Positions 17,743 to 26,256 of a DNA stretch of 37,335 nucleotides are shown piece after piece (the first letter of the stretch is position 1; every line of letters begins with the position of its first letter). The position numbers and the translations under genes were made by a program. Under the pieces are notes generated by a model. It was given only the letters and a program-made list of their open reading frames with translations. It had not been told where the DNA came from and did no database searches. Source of the stretch: Gemmatimonadota bacterium (lineage in GTDB: Bacteria; Gemmatimonadota; Gemmatimonadetes; Longimicrobiales; Gaopeijiaceae); NCBI GenBank assembly GCA_003248075.1, contig QJYK01000282.1, positions 1-37,335 on the forward strand. The letters run 5' to 3'.

Positions 17743-17758
17743 GGGCATACGGCTTGCA
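17743..17758 (+). promoter_or_regulatory. Possible sigma-54-type promoter for the small Ig-like lipoprotein
   Basis: GGGCAT, then five bases, then TTGCA resembles the -24/-12 consensus TGGCAC-N5-TTGCA, with the key GG and GC separated by ten bases. It lies 70 bases before the ATG at 17828. There is no associated activator gene in the window, so this is only a pattern match. Confidence 0.3.
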
Positions 17759-17827
17759 ACCCCAGGACCGGGACGGTCCGGCACCCCCGCCGGCCCGGTC
17801 GACGTTGGCCCAGACGAGAGGTGAACG

Positions 17828-18217
17828 ATGGCTCGATGGACCCTGGCCCTGGCGATCTCTTGCGTACTGGCCGCCTGCGACTCTGAGCCGTTCGTGCCGG
17901 ACGGTCAGCCGACGCAGGGTGCGGTCGCTCGGGTCGAGTTGAGCGTCGCCGGCGCCGAAATGACCCCGGGGGACACCGCGATCGCGACGGCCAAGGCGTA
18001 CTCGGCCCGGGGCGACGAGGTGGCCTTCCTGTCCTTCGAGTGGCAGCTGACCGACTCGAGCGTTGTCAACGTGGAGGCGGCGAGCCCGTCGGTCACCGCA
18101 AAGGTCACGGCGATCGCCGTGGGGACGTCGGCCCTGACGGCCCGGGTCGGCGGGGTGGCTTCGACTGCAGTGCTCCTCACGGTGGTGGAGCCGGACAGCA
18201 CCGACACCGGATCCTGA
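17828..18217 (+). CDS. Small lipoprotein with bacterial Ig-like (BIG2) domain
   Basis: A 129-residue protein. The signal peptide ends in the lipobox LAAC with Cys17. Residues about 33-118 form one Ig-like domain of BIG2 type: VARVELSVAGAEMTPGDTAIATAKAYSARGDEV, then the W of FEWQLTDSSVVNV, and the closing TALTARVGGVASTAVLLTV. This is a single beta-sandwich on the cell surface or in the periplasm; the partner is unknown. The start is well supported by AGAGGTGA four bases or so before the ATG. It is divergent from the M49 gene and 123 bases upstream of the second padR. Confidence 0.83.
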   Translation: MARWTLALAISCVLAACDSEPFVPDGQPTQGAVARVELSVAGAEMTPGDTAIATAKAYSARGDEVAFLSFEWQLTDSSVVNVEAASPSVTAKVTAIAVGTSALTARVGGVASTAVLLTVVEPDSTDTGS

Positions 18218-18260
18218 CAGGAAGTCCGAGGGCCCGAACGCATCCAACCTTTCGCCGCGT

Positions 18261-18293
18261 ATTGTCGTCTATCATACTATGACATTCGACAAT
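18261..18293. promoter_or_regulatory. Inverted repeat upstream of the second padR, probable operator
   Basis: Two 16-base arms (18261-18276 and 18278-18293) pair at 13 of 16 positions around a single central base. The outer seven bases, ATTGTCG and CGACAAT, are perfect. The surrounding DNA is GC-rich but this stretch is AT-rich, as for a promoter. It ends 47 bases before the padR ATG. Confidence 0.55.
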
Positions 18294-18340
18294 TGCGCCC
18301 GCCCACGCGGCAGGGCTCCCTCCCTCCTCTAGGCCCATCG

Positions 18341-18670
18341 ATGACCGCGCGGGCGGACCTTCTCCAGGGCAGTCTGGACCTCCTCATTCTCAAGACGCTG
18401 GACTTGGAGCCACTGCACGGATGGGCGGTCTCGAAGCGCATCCAGCTCCTCTCGCGGGGCGTCCTGGAGGTGAATCAGGGGTCCCTGTATCCGGCGCTGT
18501 ACCGGCTCCGGGACCGTGGACTCATCGAGTCGGATTGGGGCGAGTCCGACGAGGGGCGTCGCGTGAAGGTGTACAGCCTGACGCCAACGGGCCGGGCGGC
18601 TCTCGAGCGTGAGCGCGAAGGGTGGAGGCTGTTCTCGGCGGCAGTGGAGGCGATTCTCGCGACCGGTTGA
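18341..18670 (+). CDS. PadR-family transcriptional regulator, second cassette
   Basis: A 109-residue protein. It has the same winged-helix blocks as the first PadR: ADLLQGSLDLLILKTLD, LHGWAVSKRIQLLSRGVLEV, NQGSLYPALYRLRDRGLIESDWG and RRVKVYSLTPTGRAAL. It probably represses itself and the permease gene that begins 11 bases downstream. The ATG at 18341 matches the start of the paralogue. A TTG at 18293 would add 16 residues but falls inside the inverted repeat, so it is less likely. No strong Shine-Dalgarno is seen. Confidence 0.93.
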   Translation: MTARADLLQGSLDLLILKTLDLEPLHGWAVSKRIQLLSRGVLEVNQGSLYPALYRLRDRGLIESDWGESDEGRRVKVYSLTPTGRAALEREREGWRLFSAAVEAILATG

Positions 18671-18681
18671 GGGATGCGGCG

Positions 18682-21321
18682 ATGCGTTGGTGGAGCTGGG
18701 TGGGAAGGCGGGTGGAAGTGCTGCTGCGCAAGAAGGCGGCGGAGGACGAGCTCGACGACGAGATCCGTTTCCATCTGGAGATGGAGATCCGCGAGCACGT
18801 TCGCGCCGGCGTCGAGCCCGTCGAGGCCAGACGTCGGGCACTGGTGTCATTCGGTGGGGTGGAGCGATTCAAGGAGGAGGTGAGGGACGTGAGGGGAGCA
18901 CGCTGGCTCGACGACCTGAGGCAAGATGCCTCGTTGGCAATTCGCTCGTTTCCTCGGCAACCGGCCTTTCTGCTCGCTGTCCTCCTCACGCTGGGGATCG
19001 GGATCGGGGGCAACGTCGCGATGTTCGCGGTGTTCGAAGCGTCGATGTTCTCCGCGTTGCCCTTCCAGGACCCCGACCGACTGGTCATGGGACGCTCGAC
19101 GTTCAACGACGGCGAGCGCCTCGGACCCGTGGTCTCCGGATACGACTACTTCGACTACCGCGAGCAGTCCTCCACGCTCACGAGCCTCGGGGCGATCGCC
19201 CCGTTTCCCCAGCGGGTCACGGTACGACGCGGATTCGAGGCAGAGCGGGCGGACGCGGTATGGGTGTCCACGGACTTCTTCGAGGCGCTGGGCGTCTCGC
19301 CGGTCGCGGGACGCACTTTCCGGGCGGCGGAGGGAGAACCCGGCAGCCCACCCGTGGCGATTCTCGAGCAGGGATACTGGCAGCGCAGCTTCGGGGGTGA
19401 CCGGTCCGTGGTCGGAGGCACGCTCACTCTGAACGGGACGTCCTACACGGTCATCGGCGTCATGCCGGCGACGGCCCGCTTCGTCGTCGACGCCGACGTG
19501 TGGCTGCCCATCCACCGCGGCGAGTCCTGGGCCGGGAGCCGCAGCGCCCACAACTTCCTGCTGGTCGGTCGACTGGCACCCGGTGTCGATGTCGCCTCGG
19601 CGCAGGCCGAGGTGGACGGAATCTCGAACCGGCTCGCGGCCGCCTTTCCGGAGAGCAACCGGGGGAAGGGCCTGCTGCTGACCCGGCTACGGGACACGCT
19701 CGTCGAGTCGTACCGGTCCACGTTGGCGCTTCTGGGCGGAGCGGTGCTGCTCCTTCTGGTGGTGGCGTGCGCCAACGTGGCAGGACTCCTTCTGGCGCGG
19801 GGAAGCGCGCGCCGGGGTGAGCTGGCCGTGCGTGCAGTCATGGGAGCGGACGGAGGCAGACTCGCCAGGCAGCTCATGACCGAGAACGCCATCCTGGCCC
19901 TCGGTGCCGGGGCGCTGGGACTCCTGCTTGCGGCGGGGATCGAGCGGGGCATCCTGGCCTTCGTCTCCATGGATCGGATCGGGGACCTCGAGCCGGGACT
20001 CTCGCCGGTGGCGGTCCTCTTCGCCTTCGCGCTTTCGCTCGCCACCGTCGCCCTCTTCGGCGCGGTACCGTCGCTCGGGGCCGCTCGACGCCCGCCGGCC
20101 GAGGATCTGCGCAGCGGGGGACGGGTCTCATCGGGGCGTCGAGCCGCCCGACTCCGTGGGGGACTCGTGGTCGGCCAGGTCGCCTTCACCGTGGTGCTGC
20201 TCTCGGTGGCAGGCCTCCTCCTACGCAGCCTGGAGATGCTCCGCTCGGTGGAGCTCGGCTTCGACGCGGACGACCTCCTCACGGCCGAGGTCGACCTACC
20301 GGCCTCCGAGTACACCCGCGACGCGCGCATCGCGTTCTACGAGGCGCTGCGTGATCGGGTCCAGACCTTGCCCGGTGTGACGTCGGTGGCGTTGGCCAGC
20401 CAGCTCCCGGTCCGGGACCCGGGGAACAATTGGGGCCTCGGCATCCCGGGCGAGATGGAGGGCGCGGATGGAGAGAAGCTGCTGGCCCATCAGCGGACCG
20501 TGATGCCGGGGTATTTCGAAGCGATGGGGATACCGTTGCTGAGGGGACGCGACGTCGAGCCCTCTGATCGCTCCGAGGAGCTCCCCGCGATCGTGCTCGC
20601 GGAGTCGGCGGCGCGGTCCCTGTTCGGGGAAGAGGATCCTCTCGGACGGATCGTGGGCGTCGACGGCTCGAATGGGCCGAGACCTCATCAGGTGGTCGGC
20701 GTGGTGGGCGACGTGGTCCTGGACGACCCGTATGCCGGGACGCCGCCGGCGATGTACTACGCGTTCCACCAGGTGGCACCCACGCGCATGCGCCTGGCCG
20801 TGCACTTCCGGGAAGGATCCGATCGGCTGGCGGCGGAGATCCGGCAAGCCCTGCGTGCACTGGACCCGGGGGTGCCGCTCGACGGCGTCGAGACCATGAC
20901 CTCGGTGCTGTCGCGCAGGGAGTCGGCGCAGCGGGCGCTGGCCGTGCTCGTGGGCGCATTCGCCGTTGTCGCCGTGCTGCTCGCTGCCGTGGGCCTGTAC
21001 GGGGTCCTCGCCTATCAGGTCTCGCGCCGGGTGCGGGAGGTGGGGGTCCGCATGGCGCTCGGGGCGTCGGCGTCCGCCGTCACCGGTGCCGTGGTTCGCG
21101 GCGGCTTGGCCCTCGTGGCAGGAGGCCTCGTCCTCGGGTTCCCGGCTGCACTCGTCGCCGGACGACTCGTGCGCGCCTCTCTGTTCGGGATCCAGGGGTG
21201 GGATCCCACGACCTTCGCGGCCGTGGGGCTGCTCCTGTGCGGGGTCGGGGCATTGGCTTGCTCACTGCCCGCCCGGAGGGCGGCACGCATCGATCCGACG
21301 GAGGCCTTCCGGGCCGACTAG
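18682..21321 (+). CDS. ADOP-type ABC transporter permease, second cassette
   Basis: An 879-residue protein with the same plan as the first ADOP. The prefix domain (ELDDEIRFHLEMEIREHVRAG) is followed by a first helix (FLLAVLLTLGIGIGGNVAMF), a MacB-like periplasmic domain, an FtsX helix block (LLGGAVLLLLVVACANVAGLLLA), a second periplasmic domain, a second FtsX block and the tail RRAARIDPTEAFRAD. The two ADOP proteins are clearly diverged, so this is not a recent duplication. No ATPase gene is nearby. The ATG at 18682 has GAGGG upstream; a longer open frame would overlap padR. It is cotranscribed with padR. Confidence 0.94.
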   Translation: MRWWSWVGRRVEVLLRKKAAEDELDDEIRFHLEMEIREHVRAGVEPVEARRRALVSFGGVERFKEEVRDVRGARWLDDLRQDASLAIRSFPRQPAFLLAVLLTLGIGIGGNVAMFAVFEASMFSALPFQDPDRLVMGRSTFNDGERLGPVVSGYDYFDYREQSSTLTSLGAIAPFPQRVTVRRGFEAERADAVWVSTDFFEALGVSPVAGRTFRAAEGEPGSPPVAILEQGYWQRSFGGDRSVVGGTLTLNGTSYTVIGVMPATARFVVDADVWLPIHRGESWAGSRSAHNFLLVGRLAPGVDVASAQAEVDGISNRLAAAFPESNRGKGLLLTRLRDTLVESYRSTLALLGGAVLLLLVVACANVAGLLLARGSARRGELAVRAVMGADGGRLARQLMTENAILALGAGALGLLLAAGIERGILAFVSMDRIGDLEPGLSPVAVLFAFALSLATVALFGAVPSLGAARRPPAEDLRSGGRVSSGRRAARLRGGLVVGQVAFTVVLLSVAGLLLRSLEMLRSVELGFDADDLLTAEVDLPASEYTRDARIAFYEALRDRVQTLPGVTSVALASQLPVRDPGNNWGLGIPGEMEGADGEKLLAHQRTVMPGYFEAMGIPLLRGRDVEPSDRSEELPAIVLAESAARSLFGEEDPLGRIVGVDGSNGPRPHQVVGVVGDVVLDDPYAGTPPAMYYAFHQVAPTRMRLAVHFREGSDRLAAEIRQALRALDPGVPLDGVETMTSVLSRRESAQRALAVLVGAFAVVAVLLAAVGLYGVLAYQVSRRVREVGVRMALGASASAVTGAVVRGGLALVAGGLVLGFPAALVAGRLVRASLFGIQGWDPTTFAAVGLLLCGVGALACSLPARRAARIDPTEAFRAD

Positions 21322-21414
21322 AGAAGCTCTGGACAGGCGGGACGCCGCGCTGACGGCCCTCTCGACCGGACGGCCTCCAACGAAGCGGCCTTGGACGGGA
21401 CGGTCGCGGTTCGC

Positions 21415-21420
21415 TACCCT
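21415..21420 (+). promoter_or_regulatory. -10 element of a probable leaderless promoter for the serine hydrolase
   Basis: TACCCT sits six bases before the ATG at 21427, and TTGGAC at 21391-21396 is a -35 candidate with an 18-base spacer. There is no Shine-Dalgarno. Transcription would start at or next to the A of the ATG. Confidence 0.45.
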
Positions 21421-21426
21421 CGCGGC

Positions 21427-22614
21427 ATGACGAAATCAGGCGGAGGCCGTTCGGGGCTTGCGCACGCACGGCTAGCCGCGGCCGTTGCGGCGTCGCTCGC
21501 ACTCGTGTGCGCAGGTCCGGCCGCGGCCCAGGCTCCAGGCCTCGAGGCGCGGCTCCAGGCCCGAATCGACTCCTTGGCGCTCCCGGCCAGCGTGCCCGGC
21601 ATCACGCTGGGCGTGGCGCTTCCGGACGGGCGCGTGATCGGCCTGGCCGCCGGCATGTCCGACACCGCACGCGGCATCCCGATGACGCCCGCGGCGAAGA
21701 TGCTCCAGGGCAGCGTGGGCAAGACCTACTTCGGGGCGGTGGCGCTCCAGCTCGTGGGCGAGGGCCGCCTCGTGCTCGACGCCCGGGTGGCGGACCAGCT
21801 GGACGGCGTAGCCTGGTTCCGGCGGCTGCCGAATGCCCGAAGCGTCACGCTCCGCCAGCTCATGACGCACACGAGCGGCATCGTCCGGTACGAGACCAGC
21901 CCCGGCTTCCTCGCCGATCTCGGCGCGGACCCCATGCGCACGTTCACGCCGGAACAACGTCTCAGGTACCTCTTCGACCTCGAGCCGCCCTTCGCGCCCG
22001 GCGAGGGGTGGGAGTACTCGGACTCGAACTACATCCTGGTGGCGATGCTCGTCGAGCGCGCCACCGGACGGCCGGCCTACGACGAGATCCGACGTCGCTA
22101 CCTGGATCCCCTCGGGCTCGACGACACCGTGGCTTCCGACCGACCGGACATCCCGGGCCTGGCGCAGGGGTACGCCGGTGCGGGAAACCCCTTCGGCGGA
22201 TCCGACGAGATGCTGGTCGGCGGGCGCCTCGCGATCAACCCGCAATTCGAGTGGGGCGGTGGGGGGTTCGCCTCCACCGCGGCCGATCTGGCACGCTGGA
22301 CGCGCGAGGTTCAGGAGGGGAGAGCCTTCGAGGCGCGACTCCTCGACGAATTCCGCGCGGGACCGCGGGCGCCACTGGGCCCAGGCGCGCGATACGGACT
22401 GGGCGTGATTCTGTTGGAGCTGTCGTCCGGCCCCGCCTGGGGCCATTCGGGGTTCATGCCCGGCTATCGAACCGAGGCGTACTACTTCCCGGAGGGGGCG
22501 TTCGCGCTGGCGCTGCAGGTGAACACCAGCGCGCCGGGCGCGCTGCCCACGCCGCCCCTGCGCATGCTCGACGGGCTCGCGGCGATCGCGCTCGAGGAGA
22601 TCGGGAGGCGCTGA
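21427..22614 (+). CDS. Serine hydrolase of the beta-lactamase class C family
   Basis: A 395-residue protein with a signal peptide (about residues 1-34, ending AAAQ). The nucleophile motif SxxK is Ser96-Val-Gly-Lys99. The second motif is YSDSNY, with Asp in place of the Asn of the classical YSN. The third motif is HSG in WGHSGFMPGY. Proteins of this group include esterases, D-aminopeptidases and penicillin-binding proteins; true antibiotic resistance cannot be inferred. It acts in the periplasm. The ATG at 21427 was chosen over one at 21391 because the signal peptide begins there. It converges on the DUF5916 gene with 22 bases between the stops. Confidence 0.91.
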   Translation: MTKSGGGRSGLAHARLAAAVAASLALVCAGPAAAQAPGLEARLQARIDSLALPASVPGITLGVALPDGRVIGLAAGMSDTARGIPMTPAAKMLQGSVGKTYFGAVALQLVGEGRLVLDARVADQLDGVAWFRRLPNARSVTLRQLMTHTSGIVRYETSPGFLADLGADPMRTFTPEQRLRYLFDLEPPFAPGEGWEYSDSNYILVAMLVERATGRPAYDEIRRRYLDPLGLDDTVASDRPDIPGLAQGYAGAGNPFGGSDEMLVGGRLAINPQFEWGGGGFASTAADLARWTREVQEGRAFEARLLDEFRAGPRAPLGPGARYGLGVILLELSSGPAWGHSGFMPGYRTEAYYFPEGAFALALQVNTSAPGALPTPPLRMLDGLAAIALEEIGRR

Positions 22615-22636
22615 CCCGGGCCGGATCGGCTTGCCC

Positions 22637-24889
22637 TCAGAACGAGAAGAGCTTGGTGACCTTGAGCGTCAGGCCGCGCTCCAGGATCGGTTCCGGGACC
22701 GCGGTGGCGAGAGAGCGCCGCTCGGTGTAGACCAGGAAGAGATCCGACAGGGGCGCGTGGATGAGGTTGAAGCGCACGTTCGTGATCAGCTCCTCGGTGG
22801 CCTCGTTGTATTGCACGAACCCCATCAGGAAGGTGCGCACGTCCCGCGCCCATCGGACCCGGGCGCTGTAGAGGTCGGCGGTGAACGCGTGCCCGGCGAG
22901 CTCGAGATCGTTGTGCTGGACGCCAACGTCCAGGGTCAGGCCGGGTGTCGGTCGGAACCGCGTGGACGCCGCGAGCGAGATCCGGGTGCCGTCGTAGAAG
23001 TCGCCCCCGCCCACGGAGAGGGTTCCCGACAGCATGTGGCTCCCCGAGAGCACGTAGCTCGCCTGTCCCTCTCGCCAATCGTATCGGCCGGGGGAGACGA
23101 GGGCGCCGGCGATCGGGGTCTGCTCGAACAGACGCTCCACCCTGTCCGAGGCGGACACGGTGAGCATGCCGCCATCGGTGAACAGGACCGCGAACGTCGG
23201 CGTGATCTCGCGGGTCTCAAGCGTGCCCTCGAGGTTCGTGTAGAAATCCACGTCGACGTATGGATTCAGCTCGAAGATCGTGCCACTGGAGATTTGCGGA
23301 TGAGCGCCGACCGTCGTGAAGTAGCGCCTCACCCCGACCCGGTCGACGAAGCCCAGCCCCGGATTGAAGTCGTCGCCGATGTGCTTGGCCAGGAAGGAGA
23401 TGTCCCAGACTGGGCCCCGCCATGCCGCCTGTAGCATGCCTGCGTCGCGGCTGTCGCCGGTGGGTGTAGCCTCTTCCGTATGTGCCGCGTAGGCGGAGAC
23501 GACCAGCTTGCCCAGGACCGTGAAATTGCCGTCGACGCCGAACGAGCGGTTGTAGCCGTCGAGGCCTGATCCGGTCTGCTCCCGATTCACGAGCATGACG
23601 CCCAGGTTGGAGGTGGATCCCACGAGCGCCTTGAGACGCGCGACCGCGAAGTTCTCGGCAGGGAACGGGTCTCCGCCGCCGAGGGCCTCTGCCGAGCGGG
23701 TCTGCATGTCGATCAGGCCGATCTCGAGACGGTCTCCGAGCTTGCCGGTCAGGCGGGCGCCCCCGGAGATGTCGATGGGCGTGCGGTCCGGAGAGAGCCC
23801 GATACGCCTCGAGTGGTAGAGCTTGAAGTTCCGCGCGGACGACCCGGTCCTGTAGTTTCGGATCGTGACGTCCTGGAATGAGAAGATCCCCTCGTTCTCG
23901 AGGAAGAAGTCCCTCTTTTCCGGGAAGAACAGGCTGAACCGCGAGAGGTTCACCTGCTCTGCGTCCACCTCGACCTGCGAGAAGTCCGTCCGCGTCGTCA
24001 GGTCGAGGGTGAGGCGGGGCGTCAGTCCCCATTTCACGTCGAGTCCGGCGTCCCCGGCGTTTCCCGGGTCCACGGGGTTGGTCCCCGAGACGCGGCTCCC
24101 CAGCACGTAGGGCTTCACCCAGAGGTTCCGGTTCGTGCGCAGATCCCGCAGTCCTGTCAGCGTGCCGGCCAACGAGAACTTGTACAGCTTGTACTGACGC
24201 TCCGTGGGAGCCCAGTTGGACTCCTCGTTCAGGTGACGGATCCGCCGGGAGAAGGACAGGCCCCAGACCTGCTCCCCACGGATCGGGTTGTAACGGAGCG
24301 TGCTGAAGGGGATCGCCATCTCCACGGTCCAGCGATCCGCGCCGACGGACGTGCGCACGTCGACCACGCCCTCCCAGGCAAGCACGACGTCACGTTGGTC
24401 GTTGAAGACCTGGGCGTCCCAGATGGCTCCTGCAGGGTTGATCGCGAACAGGAATCCGTTCTGTCGATCGTGGTACGTGTCGAGGCCTACGCCCAGAATG
24501 TCCGAGTCGTGGGTCGCGAAGTCCTGCTCGAGCCCCGGCACGATGAGCTTCTCGGGCTCGGCCTCGTACATGGTAGCGCCGATGTACAGGCGATCCGCGT
24601 CATACAGGACGCGGACGACAGTGCGTTCGCTCGCCGGGTAGCCGGGGGATGGCTGGACCTGGATGAAGTCGGTCGTGGTCGAATCGGCTCCGGACCACGC
24701 CGCCTCGTCCAGGAGGCCGTCGACGCGGATGGGGTCGTTCACCCTCACGGCCCGGAGCGAGGGACGCGGGATGAGCGTCGGATCGACCGGGTAGCCGCTG
24801 CCGTTGGCCCTGCCCAGCGCCTGAGCCCAGGTGGGGGGCGGGACGAGCAGCATCGCCGCGACCACCGGCATCAGCCTCCATCCAGGCAT
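22637..24889 (-). CDS. DUF5916 outer-membrane beta-barrel with N-terminal CBM9-like domain
   Basis: A 750-residue protein with a signal peptide ending PTWAQ. The CBM9-like domain begins at about residue 45 (RVNDPIRVDGLLDEAAW; VRVLYDADRLYIGATMYE; VEMAIPFSTLRY). The DUF5916 barrel follows, with the signature VNLSRFSLFFPEKRDFFLENEGIF. The protein ends in Phe (KVTKLFSF), the usual signal for outer-membrane barrel assembly. The family is common in Bacteroidota, Gemmatimonadota and Acidobacteriota; the substrate is unknown. The ATG at 24889 has GGAG eight bases upstream; a GTG at 24898 is an alternative. It diverges from the NamZ gene across 131 bases. Confidence 0.93.
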   Translation of the reverse strand: MPGWRLMPVVAAMLLVPPPTWAQALGRANGSGYPVDPTLIPRPSLRAVRVNDPIRVDGLLDEAAWSGADSTTTDFIQVQPSPGYPASERTVVRVLYDADRLYIGATMYEAEPEKLIVPGLEQDFATHDSDILGVGLDTYHDRQNGFLFAINPAGAIWDAQVFNDQRDVVLAWEGVVDVRTSVGADRWTVEMAIPFSTLRYNPIRGEQVWGLSFSRRIRHLNEESNWAPTERQYKLYKFSLAGTLTGLRDLRTNRNLWVKPYVLGSRVSGTNPVDPGNAGDAGLDVKWGLTPRLTLDLTTRTDFSQVEVDAEQVNLSRFSLFFPEKRDFFLENEGIFSFQDVTIRNYRTGSSARNFKLYHSRRIGLSPDRTPIDISGGARLTGKLGDRLEIGLIDMQTRSAEALGGGDPFPAENFAVARLKALVGSTSNLGVMLVNREQTGSGLDGYNRSFGVDGNFTVLGKLVVSAYAAHTEEATPTGDSRDAGMLQAAWRGPVWDISFLAKHIGDDFNPGLGFVDRVGVRRYFTTVGAHPQISSGTIFELNPYVDVDFYTNLEGTLETREITPTFAVLFTDGGMLTVSASDRVERLFEQTPIAGALVSPGRYDWREGQASYVLSGSHMLSGTLSVGGGDFYDGTRISLAASTRFRPTPGLTLDVGVQHNDLELAGHAFTADLYSARVRWARDVRTFLMGFVQYNEATEELITNVRFNLIHAPLSDLFLVYTERRSLATAVPEPILERGLTLKVTKLFSF

Positions 24890-25007
24890 CTGTTTCACTC
24901 CGCATCAAGGGCACGAAGACGGGTCGTCGACCACGGTTCCCAGGACACGCGGCCCGCGCCGAGCGCTGCGGCCCCGCCGTCGCGCTCGCGAACCGACACG
25001 GCGACGC

Positions 25008-25013
25008 TATCTT
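25008..25013 (+). promoter_or_regulatory. -10 element of a probable leaderless promoter for namZ
   Basis: TATCTT ends seven bases before the ATG at 25021 and there is no Shine-Dalgarno between them. A matching -35 is not obvious. The same hexamer lies upstream of the M20 gene. Confidence 0.4.
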
Positions 25014-25020
25014 CCGCGCC

Positions 25021-26256
25021 ATGCCCACGACAGCCCCGGTACGTACCGGCCTCGAGCGCCTTCTCTCCGTGGAACGGGGCGGACACCTGAAGGGGGCGCG
25101 GTGCGGACTGATCCTGCACCCCGCATCGGTCACCCGGGAGCTCACCCTCGCGGCCGATGCCCTGCTCGGCGCCGGGTTCCACGTGAGCACGCTCTTCGGG
25201 CCTCAGCACGGGGCCCGCGGCGAGAAGCAGGACAACATGATCGAATCGGTCCACTACCGCGACGCGCGGACGGGCCTGACCGTCCATTCCCTTTACAGCG
25301 AGGTGCGAAAGCCCACCCCGGAGATGCTCGTGGGCCTCGACGCGCTTCTCTTCGACCTTCAGGACGTGGGGGTACGGGTCTACACGTTCGTGTGGACCAT
25401 GGCGCTCGCCATGGAAGCCTGCGCGGAGGCCGGGGTGACCTTCGTCGTCCTCGACCGTCCGAACCCTTTGGGCGGGAATGTCATGGAGGGCGATGTCCTC
25501 CATGAGGCGTTCCGCTCATTCGTCGGCCTCCATCCCGTCCCCCTGCGCCACGCCCTCACCGCCGGAGAGCTCGCCCGTTGGCTCCGCGGGGCGCGCGGGA
25601 TCGACTGCGAGCTGGAGGTGATTCCCCTGGACGGGTGGAACCGCACCGCGACGTGGGCGGATACGGGGCTCCCGTGGGTGATGCCCTCACCCAACCTGCC
25701 CACCCCGGATTCGTGTGCCGTCTACCCGGGAATGGTCCTGATGGAAGGTACCAACCTCTCCGAGGGCCGCGGCACGACCCGACCGTTCGAGCTTGTGGGG
25801 GCCCCGTGGCTCGATCCGTTTGCTCTGGTGGCCTCGGTGGCCCCGGAGGATCACCCGGGACTCGCGCTCCGACCGTGCTGGTTCGAGCCCACGTTCCAGA
25901 AGCATGCCGGCGTCCGTTGTGGGGGTGTGCAGCTCCACGTCCTGGAGCCCCGTGCGGTCCGGTCCGTGCGCACGGCTGTCGCGCTGTTGTGCGCCGTCCG
26001 GGCGCAGGCACCCGCGGACTTCGCGTGGAGGCCGCCTCCGTACGAGTACGAGGAGCGGCTCATGCCCATCGACATCCTCTGGGGCCACGAGGGTTTGCGC
26101 ACCGCCGTGGATCGCGGGGCGACCGTGGACGAGATTCTAGAGGGAGTCGAGTCCCGCTCGCGTACCTTCCTGGAGCAGGCTCGTCCCCATCTCCTCTACG
26201 GGGAGTCGACAGGTGGCTCGACCGCGGCCGTCACGCCGAAGGCCAGCTCCAGGTAG
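25021..26256 (+). CDS. namZ: DUF1343 / NamZ-type exo-beta-N-acetylmuramidase
   Basis: A 411-residue protein matching DUF1343 over its full length. Landmarks are GLILHPASVTRE, LFGPQHGARGEKQDNM, SLYSEVRKPTPEML, the acidic DALLFDLQDVGVRVYTFVWTM, VVLDRPNPLGG, MPSPNLPTPDSCAVYPG and EGTNLSEGRGTTRPFELVGAPW. The Bacillus subtilis founder (YbbC, NamZ) removes N-acetylmuramic acid from the non-reducing end of peptidoglycan fragments. This copy has no visible signal peptide, so it may act in the cytosol on recycled fragments, or a start further upstream may be missing. The 3' end overlaps the convergent TetR gene by 61 bases. The ATG is probably leaderless. Confidence 0.9.
   Translation: MPTTAPVRTGLERLLSVERGGHLKGARCGLILHPASVTRELTLAADALLGAGFHVSTLFGPQHGARGEKQDNMIESVHYRDARTGLTVHSLYSEVRKPTPEMLVGLDALLFDLQDVGVRVYTFVWTMALAMEACAEAGVTFVVLDRPNPLGGNVMEGDVLHEAFRSFVGLHPVPLRHALTAGELARWLRGARGIDCELEVIPLDGWNRTATWADTGLPWVMPSPNLPTPDSCAVYPGMVLMEGTNLSEGRGTTRPFELVGAPWLDPFALVASVAPEDHPGLALRPCWFEPTFQKHAGVRCGGVQLHVLEPRAVRSVRTAVALLCAVRAQAPADFAWRPPPYEYEERLMPIDILWGHEGLRTAVDRGATVDEILEGVESRSRTFLEQARPHLLYGESTGGSTAAVTPKASSR

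Noticed and set aside
22615-22636. GCCG-GAT-CGGC hairpin between serine hydrolase and DUF5916 genes
   Set aside because: Only four pairs and no T-tract; too short to call a terminator.
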